Source: JAADEM01 sp965371855 (GTDB lineage Bacteria; Bacteroidota; Bacteroidia; Bacteroidales; Marinilabiliaceae). From it: a stretch of DNA of 5,967 nt. Made by a program: the position numbers and the translations under genes. The stretch lies in the NCBI GenBank assembly GCA_965371855.1, contig CBDUZZ010000118.1, positions 1 to 5,967 of the forward strand. The letters run 5' to 3'. Below, piece by piece: positions 1 to 5,878 of this stretch; position 1 is the first letter of the stretch, and every line of letters starts with the position of its first letter. The notes under the pieces were generated by a model. That model was not told where the DNA came from. It made no database searches and saw nothing but the letters and a program-made list of their open reading frames with translations.

Positions 1-2
1 AA

Positions 3-236
3 GGGCATAGTAAGCATACTTGGGAAATTAGTTCAGATGGGATAAATTTTACACCAATAGGTACATTTGACATGGCAAATATAAGTACACATCAAACAAA
101 TGATTTGGCTGCACCAGCAACAGGTAGATATTTAAGATATACTGCTATAGAACCTGGAACGGTAAAAAGTAATAGTGGTGGTAATTTTTACTGTGACTAT
201 GTTTATGATATTCATCCTGGGGCATATGAACAGTAA
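3..236 (+). CDS. 3' end of a discoidin (F5/8 type C)-like domain protein, partial
   Basis: This frame is open from the window edge to TAA at 234-236 and gives the last 77 residues of a protein that starts outside the window. The stretch W-E-I-S-S-D-G-I-N-F-T-P-I-G-T-F, followed about 25 residues later by R-Y-L-R-Y-T-A-I, matches the usual end of a discoidin/F5-8 type C beta-sandwich: a strand carrying 'S-DG-x-x-[FW]-T', then the 'RYLRY' strand. In Bacteroidota PULs such domains sit at the C-terminus of surface glycan-binding lipoproteins or appended to glycoside hydrolases, so a carbohydrate-binding role is likely but inferred. The catalytic or anchoring part, if any, is not visible. DUF4959/DUF5000-type PUL lipoproteins are an alternative assignment. 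The gene runs in the same direction as the downstream enzymes but is separated from them by 884 bases and several hairpins, so it is probably the last gene of another transcription unit. Confidence 0.72.
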   Translation, partial: GHSKHTWEISSDGINFTPIGTFDMANISTHQTNDLAAPATGRYLRYTAIEPGTVKSNSGGNFYCDYVYDIHPGAYEQ

Positions 237-258
237 GAGGGCTTTAATCGAGAGAATT

Positions 259-282
259 CCTCGAGGCTCTGCCTCGGGGTTT
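259..282 (+). terminator. GC-rich hairpin with short T run, probable terminator of the upstream gene
   Basis: CCTCGAGGC (259-267) pairs with GCCTCGGGG (271-279) over nine base pairs (one G-T wobble) around a three-base TCT loop, followed by TTT. It begins 22 bases after the stop codon of the discoidin-like gene, where a rho-independent terminator would sit. The T run is short, and a second copy of its 3' arm lies at 375-389, so it may instead be a repeated palindromic element that happens to end transcription. Confidence 0.5.
265..279 (+). repeat. 15-base direct repeat, copy 1 (GGCTCTGCCTCGGGG)
   Basis: This 15-base string recurs exactly at 375-389, 110 bases downstream. It forms the loop and 3' arm of the hairpin at 259-279. 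The near-perfect palindrome around it suggests a REP-like dispersed intergenic element. That reading is inference, since only two copies can be seen here. Confidence 0.65.
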
Positions 283-295
283 CCTATAAGTTTTC

Positions 296-309
296 CCCTC
301 ATAAGAGGG
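296..309. repeat. Small hairpin CCCTC/GAGGG
   Basis: CCCTC (296-300) pairs with GAGGG (305-309) around an ATAA loop. It is preceded by TTTT and followed by AATAT. It is one of a run of stem-loops in this stretch and might contribute to termination on either strand, but it is short enough that chance is possible. Confidence 0.35.
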
Positions 310-331
310 AATATAAACACAGAATTTTGGT

Positions 332-351
332 TTTTGACCCTTAGGTCAAAA
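332..351. repeat. Perfect 8-bp stem-loop TTTTGACC/GGTCAAAA
   Basis: TTTTGACC (332-339) and GGTCAAAA (344-351) are perfect inverted repeats around a CTTA loop. An alternative longer pairing adds GGTTT (329-333) with AAACC (354-358) across a four-base bulge. It lies between the two copies of the 15-base repeat. It could be part of the same composite palindromic element, or a terminator, since the element has T-rich and A-rich flanks that would read as T runs on one strand or the other. Its function is not shown. Confidence 0.5.
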
Positions 352-368
352 TGAAACCAGCGAAATAC

Positions 369-389
369 CCCTATGGCTCTGCCTCGGGG
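369..389 (+). repeat. 15-base direct repeat, copy 2, in a degenerate hairpin
   Basis: GGCTCTGCCTCGGGG at 375-389 is identical to 265-279, but the 5' arm has diverged. GGC (375-377) pairs with GCC (381-383), two mismatches follow (T374/T384 and A373/C385), and then CCCT (369-372) pairs with GGGG (386-389) using one wobble. The asymmetry of conservation, with the 3' arm kept and the 5' arm decayed, suggests a degrading copy of the same palindromic element. Confidence 0.6.
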
Positions 390-445
390 ATAGTTGGGTT
401 CAAGAAATTCTTTTATTTGAGTACTTGTTGGCGGTGTTGTTTTCT

Positions 446-500
446 AGTCTGTTGATTATCAGACTTTGACTCCGCTCAGTCTGACAGTCACAGTGAGTCA
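446..500. repeat. Overlapping palindromes with mutually exclusive pairings
   Basis: AGTCTG (446-451), CAGACT (460-465) and AGTCTG (478-483) alternate, so the middle arm can pair with either neighbour. An outer pair TGACTC (467-472) / GAGTCA (495-500) encloses the third arm. The core TGACTCCGCTCAGTCTGACA resembles, from memory, a palindromic intergenic repeat common in Bacteroidota genomes (GACTCCGCTCAG-type). This could not be checked. It is either such a repeat in partial decay or a structured RNA segment. Confidence 0.5.
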
Positions 501-606
501 CGAGTATTCGGGAGACTATGTAATGTAATTACAGTTTAACTCCGCAACATACCAATGGTTGAATAATCCTATACAACAGGATGGTGTTGCATTAACTGAA
601 TCATTC

Positions 607-647
607 AATGACAAAAATGTTTTTTTGAAAATTTACATTTTTTCATT
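607..647. repeat. AT-rich inverted repeat, 13 bp with one bulge
   Basis: AATGACAAAAATGT (607-620) is complementary to ACATTTTTTCATT (635-647) over 13 base pairs with a single bulged C at 612, around a 14-base loop. No T run follows it. It lies about 470 bases before the GH97 start. It could be a regulator-binding site, the remains of a mobile-element end, or a chance structure favoured by the AT-rich composition. Confidence 0.45.
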
Positions 648-872
648 CATCAGGAATAGGAATTATAGAGTATTACTTATGTGAGTTTGTTTATTGATAA
701 CCGGAAGTTTTGTTTCTCTTTGTCTGTGTGTTTTTTCTGTAAATTATTTTTTTCATCGTGGGGTATTTAAAAGAAATGTCGTCTTTAATAATAAACAAGA
801 TAAAAATTGGAAATAGAAAATCACACATTGCAAATATAATAGAGAAATAGAATTTTTGATTCTCTCAGGAAG

Positions 873-931
873 GATTTAACCTGCATTTGCATTCATCTTA
901 ATGAAATGTGATGAATAATGCGGATTAAATC
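873..931. repeat. Long imperfect inverted repeat upstream of the GH97 gene
   Basis: Four paired blocks stack into one long stem: GATTTAA (873-879) with TTAAATC (925-931), CC (880-881) with GG (922-923), GCATT (883-887) with AATGC (917-921), and ATTCATC (891-897) with GATGAAT (910-916). They total 21 base pairs with small bulges and a 12-base loop (898-909). It ends 189 bases before the GH97 start codon, so it may lie in the 5' leader or around the promoter. Its role, whether operator, leader RNA structure or small RNA, is unknown. The number of compensating blocks makes pure chance less likely. Confidence 0.5.
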
Positions 932-1120
932 TCCCCGGAATATGGGATTTATGATCGTCACAATTGAGGATATTTGAAATTACGTAAGTACAAAATAAGG
1001 TATGAATAAGTACCGAAATGATTATAACTAAACACCTGATAAACTTAACTTAAAGGATAATCTGGGTAAATTTTTTAGTTGTAAAACTTTAAACGACCAG
1101 GTGAGACATAATTATAAGAT

Positions 1121-3028
1121 ATGAGATATTTTCTTTTTATATTTATTGTTGTTGCATTAAATGCATGTGTGTCCGAACCGGATACAGTAATCGTAAAAAG
1201 TCCCAATGAAAAGTTATCTGTTAAATTTGAAATTGATAAAAATGTTGACAGAGAAGCCTTTTATTCCCTCTTTTATAAGGGTGAGGAAATTATTAAAAAA
1301 TCAAAAATTGGGCTTTCTGTTAAAAACAGTATTCCGATCAGTAAAAACCTAAAAATTATTTCTGTTAATAAAACAGAAGTTAATGGTTCATGGCAGCCTG
1401 TTCATGGAGAAAGAAGTTTGATTGTTGATAATTATTGCCAGGCTGAAATTAAACTCAAAGAACAAGAATCCCCCCAAAGAATAATCGTATTAACATTCCG
1501 TGCTTATAACGAGGGAGTTGCCTTTAAGTATCAAATCCCCGAACAGGAAAACCTTTCGGAAATTGAAATTGAATCGGAACTAACGGAATTTTCATTAACA
1601 AAGAATGCCGGGGCATGGGTAACATACGAAGCTCAGGGGTTATATGTAAAAATACCTGTAAACGAAATTAAAAATAACTGTGAACGGCCCTTGGTGGTTG
1701 AGCTAAACAAAAACCTTTTCATTGCATTGGGAGAAGCAGCCCTGGTAAATTATTCAAGAATGAGAATTGCTTATTCACCTGACAAGGAGAATACATTAGT
1801 CGCATCTCTTGCCGGAGAAGTGACATTACCTTTGCCCATGCATACCCCGTGGCGCTTTATCATGGTAGCAAACACTCCCGGGCAGCTTCTTGAGAACAAT
1901 TTTTTAGTACAAAACCTGAACGCCCCATGTGCCATCGACGATGTTTCGTGGATTAAGCCGGGAAAGGTTATTCGCGAGGTAACACTTACAACACAAGGAG
2001 GTAAAGCCTGTGTCGATTTCGCGGCAGAACACGGGTTTCAGTATGTTGAATTCGATGCCGGATGGTATGGTTCCGAATATTCTAATGAATCGGATGCTAC
2101 CACAATAACTGTTGACCCTAAACGATCAAAAGGGCCTCTCGATATACATGAAGTAATAAAATATGGCGAAAAGAAAGGAATAGGAATAATTGTCTATGTA
2201 AACCACAGGGCCATGGAAAAACAGCTTGATGAGATTCTTCCTCTTTATAAGTTGTGGGGCATAAAAGGGGTAAAATATGGTTTTGTCCAAACAGGCTCTC
2301 AGAAATGGACCAACTGGCTGCATGAAGCAATCCGTAAAGCAGCAAAATACCAACTAATGGTCGATGTTCATGACCGATACCGGCCAACAGGCTATTCCCG
2401 TACCTATCCCAATTTTATGACCCGCGAAGGAATAAGAGGCGATGAGGCCAGCCCTTCGAGCGTGCAAACATTAATAACCATGTTCACCCGTACGTTAACC
2501 GGGGCAGCCGATAATACAATCTGTTATTTTTCTTCCAGGGTAACAGAGAAAATGGGCTCTCATGCTTCTCAATTAGCAAAAGCGGTTTGTATTTACAGTC
2601 CCTGGCAATTTATTTTCTGGTACGACAGGCCTCCATCTTCACCAAATACAAAAACAGGGATTAAAGCCGAAGATAGGACGATTGGCAATGAGCCGGAATT
2701 GGATTTCTTTTATAAAGTACCAACGGTTTGGGATGAAACAAAAGTATTGGAAGCTGCAATCGGAGAATATGCAACCATTGCCCGGAGAAGTGGCGAAAAG
2801 TGGTTTGTCGGCTCAATAAACGGAGATGCCCCGCACTCAATAGAAATACCGCTAAGTTTTTTAATTAAAAATCAGAAATACGATGCGACAATATATTCAG
2901 ACGACCCACAAGTGGATACGAGGACTCATGTGAAAATTGAAAAAATAACTGTAAACACTGAGACTGTACTTAAATATAAGTTAAAAGCAAAAACAGGATT
3001 GGCCGTTATGATTGTGCCTGTGAAATAA
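1121..3028 (+). CDS. Glycoside hydrolase family 97 lipoprotein (alpha-glucosidase/alpha-galactosidase type)
   Basis: This 635-residue protein should release terminal alpha-linked glucose or galactose from oligosaccharides in the periplasm or at the cell surface. Residues 1-16 form a lipoprotein signal with lipobox L-N-A-C (Cys16). About 22-270 is the GH97 N-terminal beta-sandwich (Y-N-E-G-V-A-F-K-Y at 129-137), about 275-555 the (beta/alpha)8 catalytic domain (FDAGWYG 311-317), and the rest a small C-terminal beta domain. Family signatures are K-G-V-K-Y-G-F (382-388), V-H-D-R-Y-R-P-T-G (416-424), R-T-Y-P-N (427-431) and R-E-G-I-R-G-D-E (435-442). Glu442 aligns by spacing with the acid residue of known members. 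Gly387 stands where retaining GH97 enzymes have their Asp nucleophile. Asp418 stands where inverting SusB has a Glu. A SusB-like inverting, calcium-dependent mechanism is therefore more likely than a retaining one, but substrate cannot be told. Length is normal. The ATG is chosen because the signal peptide begins there. Only a distant AGGTGAG (about 1099-1105) precedes it. It is first in a three-gene run. Confidence 0.93.
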   Translation: MRYFLFIFIVVALNACVSEPDTVIVKSPNEKLSVKFEIDKNVDREAFYSLFYKGEEIIKKSKIGLSVKNSIPISKNLKIISVNKTEVNGSWQPVHGERSLIVDNYCQAEIKLKEQESPQRIIVLTFRAYNEGVAFKYQIPEQENLSEIEIESELTEFSLTKNAGAWVTYEAQGLYVKIPVNEIKNNCERPLVVELNKNLFIALGEAALVNYSRMRIAYSPDKENTLVASLAGEVTLPLPMHTPWRFIMVANTPGQLLENNFLVQNLNAPCAIDDVSWIKPGKVIREVTLTTQGGKACVDFAAEHGFQYVEFDAGWYGSEYSNESDATTITVDPKRSKGPLDIHEVIKYGEKKGIGIIVYVNHRAMEKQLDEILPLYKLWGIKGVKYGFVQTGSQKWTNWLHEAIRKAAKYQLMVDVHDRYRPTGYSRTYPNFMTREGIRGDEASPSSVQTLITMFTRTLTGAADNTICYFSSRVTEKMGSHASQLAKAVCIYSPWQFIFWYDRPPSSPNTKTGIKAEDRTIGNEPELDFFYKVPTVWDETKVLEAAIGEYATIARRSGEKWFVGSINGDAPHSIEIPLSFLIKNQKYDATIYSDDPQVDTRTHVKIEKITVNTETVLKYKLKAKTGLAVMIVPVK

Positions 3029-3090
3029 AAAAATAAGGAATGAATATCACACTTATTGATTCAACTAACTAAATTATAAAAACACGAAAA

Positions 3091-5355
3091 ATGAACTATT
3101 TATTACGCCTATTTGTGATTATTACATTGATGACCTGTATCGGCGCATGTTCTACCAGCGACGATGCAATTTATGTTTCACCAACAGGTGATGATTCAAA
3201 TCCGGGTACAAAAGAGAAACCTTTTGCAACTATCACCCGTACACGCGATGCCGTCCGCGGCCTTAAAAAAAATGATGTAACTGAAAATATTACTGTTTTT
3301 CTCAGGGGTGGTACTTATCAGCTTAAAGAAACAGTTGTATTTACCATCGAAGATTCCGGTAATTCGGGGCAAACAATTACTTATGCTGCATATCCCGGCG
3401 AAACACCTGTTATCAGTTCCGGAGTTCCAGTTACCGAATGGGAAAAGCCACAGGTTTTCCCTGAAGGATTGCCTGAAAAAGCAAAAGATAAAATCTGGGC
3501 AGCTCATGTGCCGGACATCCGTAAGTTAAAAGATACTCAGGAAGTATCGCCATCGGTTGCCCCACAAATGGACAGGTTGAAAAGGTTTTATACTTTATAC
3601 GATGGGGACACAAGGTTACAACGGGCCAGGGGAGAAGGTTTTTCTTTGGTAAAAATGGAACGTGATGAAACTTCCGACCCTCAATTATTCCGGTTTCCCG
3701 GTAAAGTACTTCAAAACTGGCCGGATATTAAAAATGCAGAACTCCATCTTATTCCACATTATATATGGATGAGCAATATTTTGCCTCTTGAAAGTGTGAA
3801 TGAAAAAGAAGGGATAGCTCGTGTTTCAGCCCCTTGCACATACATTTTAAATCCTCCTAAGAAAATGGCTTACAAGCCAACAGCATATGTTGAAAATTCA
3901 GTGGCTTTGCTCGACGAACCCGGCGAGTGGGTACTGAACAGCGAAACCGACATGATATATTACTGGCCTAAAGATGGAAAGCCCGGTGATAATATAGTTG
4001 CCCCGGTTTTAACCGAGTTGATACGTGTTGAAGGAAAAATTGACTACGAAGGGGCAAATGACACTCCTGTAAAGAACCTTGTTTTCGAAGGCTTAACTTT
4101 TACTCATGCCGACCGTTTTCCATGGCACGGAAAAACAGGCTGGGGTATTCAGCACGACTGGGAACGATTCGATAGCCCAAGTGCGATGGTCAGGTTTCGG
4201 GGTGCTGAAAATTGTGCAATTGAAAATTGTCATTTTACCAATGCCGGAAGTACAGGTATCCGTTTTGATTTATACAGCCAAAACAATAAGGTTGTTGGCA
4301 ACCATATTGAGCACATTGGTGGTGTAGGAATCCTTTTTTCAGGTTACGGGCCGGGCACTAAAGATGTAAATAAAAACAATAATATTTCGAATAACCTTGT
4401 ACATGATATCGGAGAGCTCTATTTTGGTTCGTCTGCAATATTTATGTGGCAAAGTGGCGAAAACAAAGTAACCCATAATCATCTTTACAATTTGCCTTAT
4501 GCCGGAGTTTTGGCTACCGGACGAATCCGTTGGGACCCGGCAGGAAAAGGCGAATGCTCAAAAACCATGAGATGGCATGAAGTGGGTGGTAAAGAGGTTG
4601 CAGAGTTGTTTAAAGACAGGGAATCAACCTGGTATGAACGTGAAAAATACCTGCATGCACGTAATAATTTGATTTACCGGAACGACATACACAATGCCAC
4701 CGAAGTTGCCGGAGATGCAAATTGTATTTATATATCGGGTGCAGGCAGGGGCAATGTGGTAATGGAAAATTATTGCCATGATATATACGGTCCCCGCATG
4801 CACACATTCATCCGTTGCGATGATGACCAGAATGAAACTACCATCGAACGGAATATCCTCTATAAATATTACGATGGTCGTGGAGAAGGGATTACAAGTA
4901 AAGGAAAAAACGATATTGTAGGAAATCTGATAGTTGATTTACGTAACTCTGCTACAGACCGCCACCGTGGCTACATCGTATTCCCCAATGCCCCGATAGC
5001 CAATTCTAAAGTTCAGCAAAATATATTGTACTCGATGAAAAAGGGGCAATATGCATATGGGCAGGGGAATGTAAAAAGCAGGTTGTATCCTAATCAACTT
5101 TTGACTGCTAAGGCTGATAATAATATTTATTTCTGTACAAAGAATCCTGGCTATGGTGTTGGTGATTTAAAAGTTTCCAGAGAACACGGTGTTGAAATAA
5201 ACAGTATGGTTGCCGACCCGATGTTTGTTGACATTGAAAACGGGGATTTCAGTTTTAAATCAGGGTCGCCAGCACTTAAACTTGGGCTCAAACAACCGGT
5301 GTCAACTGATTCGGTTGGACTGCAACCATTGTATCGCAAATTGTTAGAACAATAA
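3091..5355 (+). CDS. GH141-like right-handed parallel beta-helix lipoprotein
   Basis: This 754-residue protein is a probable secreted glycosidase acting on a fucose- or xylose-containing polysaccharide. Residues 1-20 are a lipoprotein signal (I-G-A-C, Cys20). The following S-T-S-D-D has acids soon after the cysteine, as in Bacteroidota lipoproteins displayed on the surface. The N-terminus I-Y-V-S-P-T-G-D-D-S-N-P-G-T-K-E-K-P-F-A (27-46), then L-R-G-G-T-Y (71-76), E-D-S-G (87-90) and L-D-E-P-G-E-W (274-280) with Y-Y-W-P (290-293), is the GH141-like pattern. From about 328 to 650 come beta-helix coils with N-x-I/F repeats (for example 375-385, 403-415, 430-440, 585-592). The C-terminal A-D-P-M-F-V-D...F-K-S-G-S-P-A-L (708-729) closes the helix. 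Possible catalytic acids are Asp541 (A-G-D-A-N-C-I-Y-I) and Asp577-579, which is inference. GH141 includes an RG-II alpha-L-fucosidase and a xylanase. Polysaccharide lyases or epimerases share the fold. The gene begins 62 bases after the GH97 stop in an A-rich leader without a Shine-Dalgarno sequence, consistent with one operon. Confidence 0.85.
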   Translation: MNYLLRLFVIITLMTCIGACSTSDDAIYVSPTGDDSNPGTKEKPFATITRTRDAVRGLKKNDVTENITVFLRGGTYQLKETVVFTIEDSGNSGQTITYAAYPGETPVISSGVPVTEWEKPQVFPEGLPEKAKDKIWAAHVPDIRKLKDTQEVSPSVAPQMDRLKRFYTLYDGDTRLQRARGEGFSLVKMERDETSDPQLFRFPGKVLQNWPDIKNAELHLIPHYIWMSNILPLESVNEKEGIARVSAPCTYILNPPKKMAYKPTAYVENSVALLDEPGEWVLNSETDMIYYWPKDGKPGDNIVAPVLTELIRVEGKIDYEGANDTPVKNLVFEGLTFTHADRFPWHGKTGWGIQHDWERFDSPSAMVRFRGAENCAIENCHFTNAGSTGIRFDLYSQNNKVVGNHIEHIGGVGILFSGYGPGTKDVNKNNNISNNLVHDIGELYFGSSAIFMWQSGENKVTHNHLYNLPYAGVLATGRIRWDPAGKGECSKTMRWHEVGGKEVAELFKDRESTWYEREKYLHARNNLIYRNDIHNATEVAGDANCIYISGAGRGNVVMENYCHDIYGPRMHTFIRCDDDQNETTIERNILYKYYDGRGEGITSKGKNDIVGNLIVDLRNSATDRHRGYIVFPNAPIANSKVQQNILYSMKKGQYAYGQGNVKSRLYPNQLLTAKADNNIYFCTKNPGYGVGDLKVSREHGVEINSMVADPMFVDIENGDFSFKSGSPALKLGLKQPVSTDSVGLQPLYRKLLEQ

Positions 5356-5392
5356 ATACAACGCATTTTTATAAAACTCATCTATTTTTCTT

Positions 5393-5878
5393 ATGGACAG
5401 AAAACGATCTTTGAAGAAAAATCACATAATATTCTTTTCAATATGGGTTGTCGCCTTTAATGTGTTGGGAAATATTATCCCGATTTATGTGGCAGCCCGG
5501 GATAACAATAAAAACATCAAACCTAAAAATAATCAGGAATTTGGTTTAATTATACCATCAGGGAAAGAAAAGTTTACGGTAATGATGGACAGTGCGGCAA
5601 CATATGACAACGAGGAATATGTAGTTGCAACTGCTCCTGCCCGAAACACAATACAAAACAGAACAGACCTGAACAGGAACAACTATAATCATACTCATAC
5701 GTCTTCGGCAGAAGAATGGTCAGGTGGTTATCAGATCGGTAGTGGGCATATGTGGTGTCGTGTTCAGGGGCAAATCGGTAAAGAAACCTTATTTATCAAT
5801 GACGAGACCCTTTGGACTGGTACTCCCATAAATGATAGTGATCCGTCCCCTCCAGCCTATCCTGAAGCAAATACGTGA
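5393..5878 (+). pseudogene. GH95-like glycoside hydrolase, N-terminal fragment (truncated)
   Basis: The frame has its own start 37 bases after the beta-helix gene and encodes 161 residues before TGA. Residues 1-35 look like a Sec signal peptide (K-R-S-L-K-K, then a hydrophobic stretch, A-A at 34-35). The unrecognised stretch 36-105 is polar and Asn-rich. From E-E-W-S-G-G-Y-Q-I-G-S-G-H-M to I-N-D-E-T-L-W-T-G-T-P (about 107-144) it matches the N-terminal domain of GH95, normally 'W..ALPIGNG.mGAM..G' and 'LNEDTLWsG.P'. GH95 enzymes (alpha-L-fucosidases or alpha-L-galactosidases) are several times longer and their catalytic acids lie in the missing (alpha/alpha)6 barrel, so this product cannot be active alone. 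After the stop, other frames resume family-like residues (E-E-I-C-H-L at 5877-5894, Y-V-K at 5872-5880), and every frame has further stops before 5967, pointing to decay rather than a single indel. W-C-R replaces the usual G-A-M after G-H-M. A sequencing or assembly error remains possible. Confidence 0.65.

Larger units (their letters stand above)
237..1120. other. 884-base non-coding region rich in palindromes
   Basis: No convincing gene was found on either strand. The first half (about 259-500) holds at least five GC-rich or perfect stem-loops, listed separately. The second half is AT-rich with long runs of T and A and holds two long imperfect inverted repeats (607-647, 873-931). It also has a small hairpin at 841-865 (AGAGAA paired with TTCTCT, or the inner AGAAT/ATTCT). 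The promoter of the GH97 operon should lie here, but I found no clean Bacteroidota-type promoter (TTTG at -33 with TAnnTTTG at -7). The nearest matches are GATATTTG at 969-976 and TAAATTTT at 1067-1074, both without a good -33 box. Confidence 0.7.

Noticed and set aside
132..320. Minus-strand open frame of 62 codons
   Set aside because: It overlaps the end of the discoidin-like gene and the palindromes antisense, and its protein resembles nothing known.
529..684. Plus-strand frame without a start codon reading A-T-Y-Q-W-L-N-N-P-I-Q-Q-D-G-V-A-L-T-E-S, a possible gene remnant
   Set aside because: It is only about 51 codons, the second half is A/T-run translation, and the Y-Q-W-like string is too short to assign to an Ig-like or other domain. 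Chance in AT-rich DNA explains it.
948..976. Possible Bacteroidota promoter: TTTA, 17 bases, GATATTTG
   Set aside because: Both boxes deviate from TTTG/TAnnTTTG, and similar partial matches such as TAAATTTT at 1067-1074 occur nearby, so neither can be chosen.
1099..1105. AGGTGAG as a Shine-Dalgarno for the GH97 gene
   Set aside because: It is about 15 bases from the ATG, too far for normal use, and Bacteroidota rarely depend on this signal.
2118..2387. Minus-strand open frames inside the GH97 gene
   Set aside because: They are shadows of the clearly conserved GH97 catalytic domain on the plus strand.
3196..3613. Frames on both strands inside the beta-helix gene
   Set aside because: They are shadows of the plus-strand GH141-like frame, which carries the family motifs.
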